Positions 27,170-34,052 of a stretch of 60,534 nt of DNA are shown here, piece by piece. The translations under genes and the position numbers were made by a program. The stretch comes from Erysipelotrichaceae bacterium (GTDB lineage Bacteria > Bacillota_I > Bacilli_A > Erysipelotrichales > Erysipelotrichaceae). The stretch is taken from assembly GCA_017539105.1 (NCBI GenBank), contig JAFYHQ010000028.1, positions 1-60,534 on the forward strand, in the 5' to 3' direction. The notes beneath the pieces were generated by a model, which worked only from the letters and a program-made list of their open reading frames with translations, did not search any database and was not told the DNA's origin. The first letter of the stretch is position 1. Each line of letters begins with the position of its first letter.

Positions 27170-28137
27170 TTTGCTTGCGTTTGCTGCTGATGCAGCTTCA
27201 GTTCCAGATAGTTTCTGAGAGGTCCGGATCCATAGAGGAAGCCAAAGACGATCAGCATCATCAGAAGGAACGGAACGAAGAAGGACAGCAGGATAAAGAA
27301 AGTACCGATATTCTTGTGCAATACGACCACTCCGAAGAGCATCACAAAGAGATAGCCATAATACATCAGTACGACCGCCGAAAGGATCGACAGAATGATG
27401 GCTGCATTATACAGGAAACTATCCGGTTGCAGATATTTGATGAAATACAGTAAAAACAGACCCAGCATCGCCAGATAAGCCAGTATGGGATTCGGTCTGA
27501 TATCCCAGAGACTGGTATTGCCCAGATCCCGGATCTTGAAGCGCTTCAGAAGGAAGACACTCAAAAGATGGATCAGCAAGCCTTCCATCGCCCCCATCAT
27601 GATCGTGGAAACGATATAAATCAGAAACAGCAGGTTCGACAGATCAAGGCCGGCGGCGGCCAGGACTTCGCCATAGTTCATTCCTGCAAAGGAACTCATC
27701 TCATTGAAAGCGACTTTGTATTCTTCCAGCTGCTGCGCCAAAGGGATGCCCAACAAAGGATAGATCGTGAAAGTCGCGATCAGTTCCCCTACCACATACG
27801 TCGCGATCCCCATGAACAGCAGAGTCCGCTTATCGAAATTGCGTCGTATGCCATAAGAATAAATCAGCGCTGTCACGATCGAAACCGGAACATAGATCAG
27901 ATACGTATAGTTCAGACTGCCAAGAATGAAACTGATGATCATCATTCCGACAGACAGCAAAACGCCATCCTTCAGAGAATGCATCGTGCTGTACATGATG
28001 ATGACCACCGGCATCAGCAGAACGATCAGTTCGGTAAACATATAGGCGATCATCCGATCGATCAGGATCATGGCTCCTACGATCGCCAGCATCATCGCGC
28101 CTTGGGTCAGTTTCTTTGTCTTATTATAATGATTCAT
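27166..28137 (-). CDS. yybS: YybS-like (DUF2232) multipass membrane protein
   Basis: Hydrophobic protein of 323 residues with about eight membrane segments (TM1-2 at roughly residues 11-50, more at 55-75, 78-100, 110-130, 165-190, 225-245, 255-280, 285-310). Position before gdpP-rplI-dnaB and after rpsR is the classic place of YybS in Bacillota; its function is unknown, though the fold relates to substrate-binding parts of vitamin transporters. The start codon has no ribosome binding site: a TATAAT lies only 8 nt upstream, within the T run of the rpsR terminator. A leaderless or very short-leader transcript is possible. Confidence 0.8.
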   Translation of the reverse strand: MNHYNKTKKLTQGAMMLAIVGAMILIDRMIAYMFTELIVLLMPVVIIMYSTMHSLKDGVLLSVGMMIISFILGSLNYTYLIYVPVSIVTALIYSYGIRRNFDKRTLLFMGIATYVVGELIATFTIYPLLGIPLAQQLEEYKVAFNEMSSFAGMNYGEVLAAAGLDLSNLLFLIYIVSTIMMGAMEGLLIHLLSVFLLKRFKIRDLGNTSLWDIRPNPILAYLAMLGLFLLYFIKYLQPDSFLYNAAIILSILSAVVLMYYGYLFVMLFGVVVLHKNIGTFFILLSFFVPFLLMMLIVFGFLYGSGPLRNYLELKLHQQQTQAK

Positions 28138-28144
28138 ATAAAAC

Positions 28145-28176
28145 TATTATAAAATAAAAACTCCACACTGTGGAGT
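28145..28176 (-). terminator. Intrinsic terminator of the rpsF-ssb-rpsR operon
   Basis: Stem ACTCCAC / GTGGAGT with loop AGT (28160-28176), then TTTTTATTTTAT on the minus strand. Part of this T run overlaps the -10 box of yybS (28146-28151). Confidence 0.85.
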
Positions 28177-28184
28177 CTATTCAA

Positions 28185-28415
28185 TTAATCTGCGATATAC
28201 GGCAGTAAAGCCATCTGGCGGGCTCTCTTGATTGCTGTTGCCAGCATTCTCTGATATTTGGAGCTCGTACCGGTCACTCTGCGCGGAGTGATCTTGCCAT
28301 TCGGCGAAATGAATTTCTTCAGTAATTCGATGTCTTTATAATCGATATATTCGATCTTGTTTTTCGTGAAATAACAGACTTTCTTGTATCCCACTCTCTG
28401 TTTTCTGTATGCCAT
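28185..28415 (-). CDS. rpsR: 30S ribosomal protein S18
   Basis: Small-subunit protein that pairs with S6 on the platform. Contains the conserved stretch [19 protein letters not shown] and [16 protein letters not shown], with the basic end [14 protein letters not shown]. Length 76 residues is normal. It is the last gene of the rpsF-ssb-rpsR unit and is followed by a strong terminator. The S6:S18 complex it forms is the likely binder of the leader motif found before rpsF. Confidence 0.98.
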   Translation of the reverse strand: MAYRKQRVGYKKVCYFTKNKIEYIDYKDIELLKKFISPNGKITPRRVTGTSSKYQRMLATAIKRARQMALLPYIAD

Positions 28416-28434
28416 GAATGTTCCTTTCTAAATC

Positions 28435-28917
28435 TCAATAAAACGGCAGATCATCGCTGGAAATATTGGACAGATCGAAGGATTCCATCTCATTGTAGTC
28501 ATCCTGCTCATTGGAAGAATAGGCCGGTTCTGCGCTAGGCGTGAACGTCTGGTTATTGTTCTGAACGTAGGTATTCTCGTTAGGAGCACTGTTACGATTG
28601 CTGATGATCTGGACATTGTCCGCGACGACTTCCGTCACATAGACACGTCCGTTCTGTCCTTCATAATTTCTCGTCTGTATCCTGCCTTCGACTGACACGA
28701 TCGTGCCCTTAGTCGCATAGTTGGCCAGGAATTCCGCCGACTGTCTCCAAGCGACACAATTGATGAAATCAGCAGTCTGACCACCGGCTTGCTGCGAAGC
28801 GAAACGCTTGTCGACGGCAACCGTAAAGCTGCAAGTCGAAACATTGCTGTTGGTCTTACGCAGTTCGATATCCTTCGTCAGACGACCGACTAAGACGACA
28901 TGATTCACATTGATCAT
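28435..28917 (-). CDS. ssb: Single-stranded DNA-binding protein
   Basis: OB-fold tetramer that coats single-stranded DNA in replication and repair. The N-terminal domain starts MINVNHVVLVGRLTKDIELRK and includes FINCVAWRQSAEFLANY. A flexible Asn/Ser-rich linker (residues 108-145) precedes the acidic partner-binding tip ending DDLPFY; the usual final residue is F, and here an extra Y follows. The length is 160. It overlaps rpsF by 1 nt and stands 19 nt before rpsR. Confidence 0.97.
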   Translation of the reverse strand: MINVNHVVLVGRLTKDIELRKTNSNVSTCSFTVAVDKRFASQQAGGQTADFINCVAWRQSAEFLANYATKGTIVSVEGRIQTRNYEGQNGRVYVTEVVADNVQIISNRNSAPNENTYVQNNNQTFTPSAEPAYSSNEQDDYNEMESFDLSNISSDDLPFY

Positions 28918-29219
28918 TATTTGTTACCTTTTTTTTCATCCTGACAGATGGTCATCATTCTGACGATATCGCCATTCAGACGCATCAGACGATCGAATTC
29001 CTTCAAACCATCATTGTCGACAGTATAAGTCACTACGACGTAGTAACCTTTGGTCATATGATCGATCTCATAAGCGAACTCTCTCATACCCCAATCATCA
29101 ACGTTGTCGATGCTTCCGCCATGGGCAGGAATAATGCCATGCATTTCTTCGATCAGAGCAGCTCTGGCAGCATCGTCAACCGTAGACTTGATGATATACA
29201 TTGTCTCGTATTGTTTCAT
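28917..29219 (-). CDS. rpsF: 30S ribosomal protein S6
   Basis: Small-subunit protein partnering S18. The family pattern is clear: MKQYETMYIIKSTVDDAAR, VDDWGMREFAYEIDHMTKGYY and a C-terminal arginine-rich RLMRLNGDIVRMMTI. Length 100 residues. A ribosome binding site (AGGAGGT) stands 6 nt before the ATG. The leader holds a CCG-bulge motif for autoregulation and a consensus promoter, described separately. Confidence 0.97.
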   Translation of the reverse strand: MKQYETMYIIKSTVDDAARAALIEEMHGIIPAHGGSIDNVDDWGMREFAYEIDHMTKGYYVVVTYTVDNDGLKEFDRLMRLNGDIVRMMTICQDEKKGNK

Positions 29220-29236
29220 TTTAACCTCCTTCTGGA

Positions 29237-29259
29237 CTTACGGTCTATTGCTAGACAAG
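29237..29259 (-). promoter_or_regulatory. S6:S18-binding leader motif of rpsF
   Basis: In the transcript, CTTG pairs with TAAG (one G-T pair), TCTA pairs with TAGA around a GCAA tetraloop, and an unpaired CCG bulges out on the 3' side. This is the known layout of the motif bound by the S6:S18 complex in rpsF leaders. It ends about 17 nt before the start codon and would allow feedback control of rpsF-ssb-rpsR. Confidence 0.6.
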
Positions 29260-29285
29260 GAATAGTTTTTTCTATTCGCTTGATT

Positions 29286-29314
29286 ATTATAACAGTATAT
29301 TTATATGAAAACAA
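29286..29314 (-). promoter_or_regulatory. Promoter of rpsF-ssb-rpsR
   Basis: TTGTTT (29309-29314) and TATAAT (29286-29291) with a 17-nt spacer. The -35 box lies inside the last codons of feoB. Confidence 0.75.
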
Positions 29315-31640
29315 GTAAAATATTACGAATTATAAAAGCGACGATCCAGGCGGTAAAACACTGGAAAAGAACCATCCGGATGGCTCCGCCGGATCCCTGT
29401 TCCTGCTTGAAAGCGGCGACGGCTGCGATGCATGGCGTATACAATAAACAGAATACCAGCAGGGCAAAGACGTCAGCGGTCAAATGTGCCTGGAACAAAG
29501 CTTCGGTCGATCCGTAGAGAACGGACAAGGTGGATACCACGCTTTCTTTTGCCAGGAAACCGGACAATAGTGCGGTCGAGATCCTCCAGTCGGCAAAACC
29601 CAATGGCTTGAAGACCGGCGTGATCAGATCCGCTACCATCGCCAGCATGCTCATGCCGGGGTCGGAAACCAGCTGCAGACGGAAATTGAAGTGTTCCAGA
29701 ATCCAGATGACGACCGTTCCGATAAAGATGACCGTAAACGCCCTCTGCAGGAAGTCTTTGGCTTTTTCCCACATCAGTCTTAAAACGTTCTGTGCCGTAG
29801 GAATGCGGTAGTTCGGCATTTCCATTACAAATGGCACAGCTTCCCCTTTGTAGATCGTCTTTTTGGCGATCAAAGAAACGATGATCGCGGTAATGATACC
29901 GATAAAATACAAAGAAACCGTAATCAGCCATGCCTGCTTCGGGAAAAAGAGATCCGTGAAGAAGGCATAGATCGGCATCTTTGCGGAACAGCTCATGAAC
30001 GGAACCAGCATCATCGTAAGATAACGGTCGCGTCTGGAAGGAAGCGTCCTGGTCGCCATGATGGCAGGCACGCTGCATCCGAAGCCCATCAGCATCGGTA
30101 CGATGCTTCTTCCCGATAATCCGATCTTTCTTAAAAGTTTATCCATCACGAAAGCGATCCTCGTCATATAGCCGCTGTCTTCCAGCAAAGACAGGAAAAA
30201 GAACAGGATCACGATGATCGGCACAAAACTCAGCACGCTGCCTACACCATTGAAGATGCCATCGATGATCAGCGACTTGATCGATTCCGCGATCGCCATA
30301 TTCTCCAGCAGACCTGCAACATAAGTCTGAATCATACCGATCAGCCCTTCCAAAAGGCCCTGGAAATAAGCGCCGATCACATTGAAAGTCAGATAGAAGA
30401 TCCCCAGCATCACCAGGACAAATACCGGGATCGCCGTATATCTGCCGGTCAGGATGCTGTCGATCCTTTCGCTGCGCAAACGCTGCTTGCTGACGCGTGG
30501 TTTGACCACCGTCTGTCTGCATAAACGTTCGATAAACAGATAGCGCATATCCGCGATCGCTGCCGAACGGTCCAGCTGACGTTCATTCTCCATCTGTTCG
30601 ATGATATTATCGATTGCCGCTTTTTCTTTGTCATGGATATGCAAAGAACGGATGATGTGCTCATCGTTCTCCACGATCTTGCTGGCAGCGAATCTTAATG
30701 GTATTTCATACTCTATGCAATGATCTTCGATCATATGCATGATACTGTGCAGACAGCGATGCAATGCGCCGTTATGGTCATTCTTGTCGCAGAAATCCCT
30801 TGGAACAGGCTTTTCCTGATATCTTGCCACATGGATCGCATGATCCACCAGTTCCGCAACGCCCTCGTTCTTCATCGCTGAAATCGGCACCACCGGAATC
30901 TGCAGGATCTCTTCCATCTTATTCACCAGGATCGCTCCATGGTTCTCCTGCAGTTCATCCATCATATTCAAAGCCAGAACCATCGGAATATCCAGTTCCA
31001 TCAGCTGCATGGTCAGATACAGATTGCGTTCGATATTGGTCGCATCCACGATATTGATGATGGCGGTCGGTTTGTTTTCAAGGATATATTTGCGGGAAAC
31101 CATCTCTTCTTCCGAATAAGGAGATAAGGAATAGATGCCAGGCAGATCGATCACTTCGCAATCCAGATGCCCCTTGATCGTACCCGTCTTCTGTTCCACC
31201 GTCACTCCGGGGAAATTACCCACATGCTGATTGGAACCGGTCAGTTGATTAAACAAAGTCGTTTTCCCGCTGTTTTGGTTTCCTGCCAGAGCAAACGTCA
31301 TCTTTCCCTGCAAAGGTTCATTATGTTCCGGCTGTCTGGCATGGTAGATCCCCGATTCGCCATATCCCGGGTGATCGATATCGACATCCAGACGTTCGTC
31401 TTCCCGTTTTGTAGGATCTGCGATCTCCACATCGATCTCTTTGGCATCGTCCTTTCTTAATGTCAGTTCATAGCCATTGATCGTATATTCGATCGGATCC
31501 CCCAAAGGCGCATACTTTACCGGTGTGATCAAAATGCCCGGGATCAGGCCCATGTCCAGAAAATGCTGACGGAGCGCTCCCGTACCGCCTACTTTCAGTA
31601 TTCGGCCGCTCTGGCCGATATCCAGTTCATTCAGTTTCAT
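29301..31640 (-). CDS. feoB: Ferrous iron transporter, FeoA-FeoB fusion
   Basis: Imports Fe(II) through the cytoplasmic membrane. Residues 1-75 are a FeoA (SH3-like) domain: KLNELDIGQSGRILKVGG and LRQHFLDMGLIPG. From about residue 110 the FeoB G domain follows: G1 GNQNSGKTTLFNQLTG, G3 DLPGIYSLSPYSEEE, G4 NMMDE. The membrane part has two gate regions (SGRSIVPMLMGFGCSVPAI and ALLSGFLAKESVVSTL). The total of 779 residues equals FeoA plus FeoB. FeoC was not found nearby. The start has a TATAAT 12 nt upstream (31653-31658), no ribosome binding site, and a TCCTGCAGGA palindrome in the promoter spacer. It diverges from the rqcH-like gene. Confidence 0.93.
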   Translation of the reverse strand: MKLNELDIGQSGRILKVGGTGALRQHFLDMGLIPGILITPVKYAPLGDPIEYTINGYELTLRKDDAKEIDVEIADPTKREDERLDVDIDHPGYGESGIYHARQPEHNEPLQGKMTFALAGNQNSGKTTLFNQLTGSNQHVGNFPGVTVEQKTGTIKGHLDCEVIDLPGIYSLSPYSEEEMVSRKYILENKPTAIINIVDATNIERNLYLTMQLMELDIPMVLALNMMDELQENHGAILVNKMEEILQIPVVPISAMKNEGVAELVDHAIHVARYQEKPVPRDFCDKNDHNGALHRCLHSIMHMIEDHCIEYEIPLRFAASKIVENDEHIIRSLHIHDKEKAAIDNIIEQMENERQLDRSAAIADMRYLFIERLCRQTVVKPRVSKQRLRSERIDSILTGRYTAIPVFVLVMLGIFYLTFNVIGAYFQGLLEGLIGMIQTYVAGLLENMAIAESIKSLIIDGIFNGVGSVLSFVPIIVILFFFLSLLEDSGYMTRIAFVMDKLLRKIGLSGRSIVPMLMGFGCSVPAIMATRTLPSRRDRYLTMMLVPFMSCSAKMPIYAFFTDLFFPKQAWLITVSLYFIGIITAIIVSLIAKKTIYKGEAVPFVMEMPNYRIPTAQNVLRLMWEKAKDFLQRAFTVIFIGTVVIWILEHFNFRLQLVSDPGMSMLAMVADLITPVFKPLGFADWRISTALLSGFLAKESVVSTLSVLYGSTEALFQAHLTADVFALLVFCLLYTPCIAAVAAFKQEQGSGGAIRMVLFQCFTAWIVAFIIRNILLVFI

Positions 31641-31652
31641 ATTGCTAACTAC

Positions 31653-31681
31653 ATTATATACCTTCTCCTGCAGGACTGCAG
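31653..31681 (-). promoter_or_regulatory. Candidate feoB promoter with palindromic operator
   Basis: TATAAT at 31653-31658; no good -35 at the usual distance. The 10-base palindrome TCCTGCAGGA (31666-31675) fills the spacer, with a second CTGCAG beside it. It does not resemble the textbook Fur or DtxR boxes. Confidence 0.4.
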
Positions 31682-31721
31682 CGAGTATTTATTTCTTTTC
31701 CTTTCGTTTTATAATATTGAT

Positions 31722-33347
31722 ATGGCTTTGGATGGAATCGTACTGAACAAAGTAAAAAAAGACCTCGACAAATATCTGCCGATCCGTATCAACCGGATCG
31801 CGGAATCCAGCAAGACCGAGATCATTTTCAATGTGCATGCCAATGGCGTGCGTACGAATCTGGTGATGTCGTTCCATTCCAACTACAACCATCTCTGTCT
31901 CTCGGATCGTAAATATGCGACATTCAATGATCCATCTACTTTTGTCATGGTTCTAAGGAAATATCTGATCAACGGTTTCATCTATCAGATCGATCAGATC
32001 AATTATGACCGTTTTTTTCTGATGCATGTACGGGCCAGAGATGAGCTTTACGATGAGAAAGAATATATCCTGTCCATCGAACTGATGGGCAAGTATGCGA
32101 ATCTGGTTCTGGTCGATGAAAACAGCAAGATCATCGATGCCCTAAAAAAGATCCCGCCATACGAAAACACCAGAAGGACCATATTGCCCGGAGCCAGGTT
32201 CACGCTGCCGGACGATCAGCACAAGAATGATCCGTTCTCTTCGTATCAGCCGGATATGGATACTTCCCTGGTTGCGCAGCTGCAGGGTTTTTCCAAGACT
32301 CTGGAAAAAGAAGTGCGCTACCGAATGAAGGATCGGACCTATCCAGAAATCATCAAGGAAATCGAAGGATCCGATTCTTTATATCTGACAAAAATCAACG
32401 ATTCCTACGAGTACCACATCATCCCTCTGACACATCTGGAACTTCCATATGAACAATGGCCGATACAGCAGGGTTTCGATGAGGTTTATTATCGCAATGA
32501 CGAAACGGAACGAATCAGGAATATTTCAGACGATCTTTTTAAAGTCGTCAAGCGACAGATCAGACATTATGACAATAAGATCGCAAAACTCAATGATTCC
32601 TTGGAAGATGCTTTGCATCTGGAGAATGATAAAGAGAATGGAGATCTGCTTTATCAGTATGAGAATCTCGATCAGAAGGGCTTGAAAGAGCTGGAGATCT
32701 GCGGATACGAAGGGCAGACGAAGACCATCCCGCTGGATCCGAAACTCTCCGTCAAAGCCAACGCAAACAAGTACTACAATGCCTATCAGAAGAAACGCAA
32801 AGGCAAGGTCTACATCGAGGAACAGATCGCGATCGCCCAGGAGGAACTGACTTATCTCAAAGCCTTGAATGAACAGCTGTCGATCGCCGATTACACGGAT
32901 GCCTTGGATATTAAAGATGAACTGACTCGTTACGGTTATTTAAAAAACAGAAGCAATAAGAAACAGAACAAAAAGAAGATCAGTCTTTACCGCTTTACTG
33001 TGGACGGCTATACCGTAACCTTCGGCAAGAATAATCTTCAAAACAGCTATCTGACCTTTGAGTATGCGAAAAACGATTATACCTGGTTCCATGCGAAAGG
33101 TTTCCATGGCTGCCATCTGGTCGTAGATTCCAATCAGCTGAATGAAAAGATCATCCGTATCTGCGCCAATGTGGCTGCTTACTATTCCCAGGGACGCTAT
33201 TCCTCTTCCGTTCCGGTCGATTACTGTGAAATACGCAACGTAAAAAAAATCAAAGACGCACGCCCCGGTTTCGTTTCCTACAGGAATCACAAAACGATCT
33301 ATATCGATCCTTACGACGATAAGGACTTAACGATCACGGCGATTTAG
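31722..33347 (+). CDS. rqcH: NFACT-family ribosome quality-control protein, RqcH-like
   Basis: Homologue of bacterial RqcH/eukaryotic Rqc2, which binds stalled large subunits and recruits tRNA-Ala to add C-terminal alanine tails; older names call it fibronectin-binding protein. The NFACT-N domain starts MALDGIVLNKVKKDLDKYLP; coiled-coil arms lie at about residues 260-410; the NFACT-R domain near the end reads TVTFGKNNLQNSYLTF and DYTWFHAKGFHGCHLVV. I place the start at 31722, giving 541 residues. TATAAT lies 6 nt before the ATG and there is no ribosome binding site. Its 3' end overlaps the opposing pseudouridine synthase gene by 21 nt. Confidence 0.92.
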   Translation: MALDGIVLNKVKKDLDKYLPIRINRIAESSKTEIIFNVHANGVRTNLVMSFHSNYNHLCLSDRKYATFNDPSTFVMVLRKYLINGFIYQIDQINYDRFFLMHVRARDELYDEKEYILSIELMGKYANLVLVDENSKIIDALKKIPPYENTRRTILPGARFTLPDDQHKNDPFSSYQPDMDTSLVAQLQGFSKTLEKEVRYRMKDRTYPEIIKEIEGSDSLYLTKINDSYEYHIIPLTHLELPYEQWPIQQGFDEVYYRNDETERIRNISDDLFKVVKRQIRHYDNKIAKLNDSLEDALHLENDKENGDLLYQYENLDQKGLKELEICGYEGQTKTIPLDPKLSVKANANKYYNAYQKKRKGKVYIEEQIAIAQEELTYLKALNEQLSIADYTDALDIKDELTRYGYLKNRSNKKQNKKKISLYRFTVDGYTVTFGKNNLQNSYLTFEYAKNDYTWFHAKGFHGCHLVVDSNQLNEKIIRICANVAAYYSQGRYSSSVPVDYCEIRNVKKIKDARPGFVSYRNHKTIYIDPYDDKDLTITAI

Positions 33348-34052
33348 ATATGCTTTCAGTTTCTTGATCTCATGGGGTTTCAGCTGACGGTACTCCCCTG
33401 CCTTGAGATCGCCCAGTTCAATACAGGCTTCTCTGGTGCGATGCAGCTTCGTGACTTCATAGCCGATGTTCTCCATCATCTTGCGGATCTGCCTGTTTCT
33501 TCCTTCATGAATAACCATCTCCAGTTGGGAGCTTTTTTTATTCTCATTCTGACGAAGCAATTTCACTGTGCAAGGGGCAGTCATCCTGCCATCGATCATG
33601 ACACCTGTTTCAAGTTTCTGTATCTCCTCTTCGCTGATGAGACCGTTGATGACGACATGGTAAGTCTTGTCGATCTCATAACGGGGATGGATGATCTCCT
33701 GCATCAGTTCTCCGTCATTGGTTAACAGCAAGAGTCCGGAACTTCCATAATCCAGACGTCCCACCGGATACAGACGATAAGGAGTATCGACCAGATCCAG
33801 GACAGTCCTGCGGCCCCGATCATCCGCTACGGAAGAAATGACATTTTTCGGTTTATGCAAAAGAAAGACGACTTTTTCTTCGCGATTCAACGGTTGGCTA
33901 TCGACCCGGATCTCATCATCGGCATCCGCCTTATATCCCAGTTCGGTGACCGTCTTTCCATTGACGGTGACCTTCCCCTGCCGTATCAGTTCTTCTGCTT
34001 TTCTTCTGGAACAGATTCCGCTGTCTGCAATGATTTTCTGAAGTCTTTCCAC
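33327..34052 (-). CDS. rluB: Pseudouridine synthase, RsuA/RluB family
   Basis: Isomerises uridine in rRNA. An S4 RNA-binding domain comes first (ERLQKIIADSGICSRRKAEE), then the catalytic domain with the active aspartate in VGRLDYGSSGLLLLTNDGEL and the end motif HEGRNRQIRKMMENIGYEV. At 241 residues it fits RluB in Bacillota (23S rRNA U2605 equivalent), though RsuA-like activity on 16S cannot be excluded. The start lies within the 3' end of the upstream glucosaminidase gene, overlapping it by 67 nt in another frame. Its end overlaps the convergent rqcH by 21 nt. Confidence 0.88.
   Translation of the reverse strand: MERLQKIIADSGICSRRKAEELIRQGKVTVNGKTVTELGYKADADDEIRVDSQPLNREEKVVFLLHKPKNVISSVADDRGRRTVLDLVDTPYRLYPVGRLDYGSSGLLLLTNDGELMQEIIHPRYEIDKTYHVVINGLISEEEIQKLETGVMIDGRMTAPCTVKLLRQNENKKSSQLEMVIHEGRNRQIRKMMENIGYEVTKLHRTREACIELGDLKAGEYRQLKPHEIKKLKAYLNRRDR

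Noticed and set aside
31563-31721. Extending RqcH upstream to 31563
   Set aside because: The added 53 residues overlap feoB and do not match the family, whose proteins start at the MALDGIVLNK-type helix.
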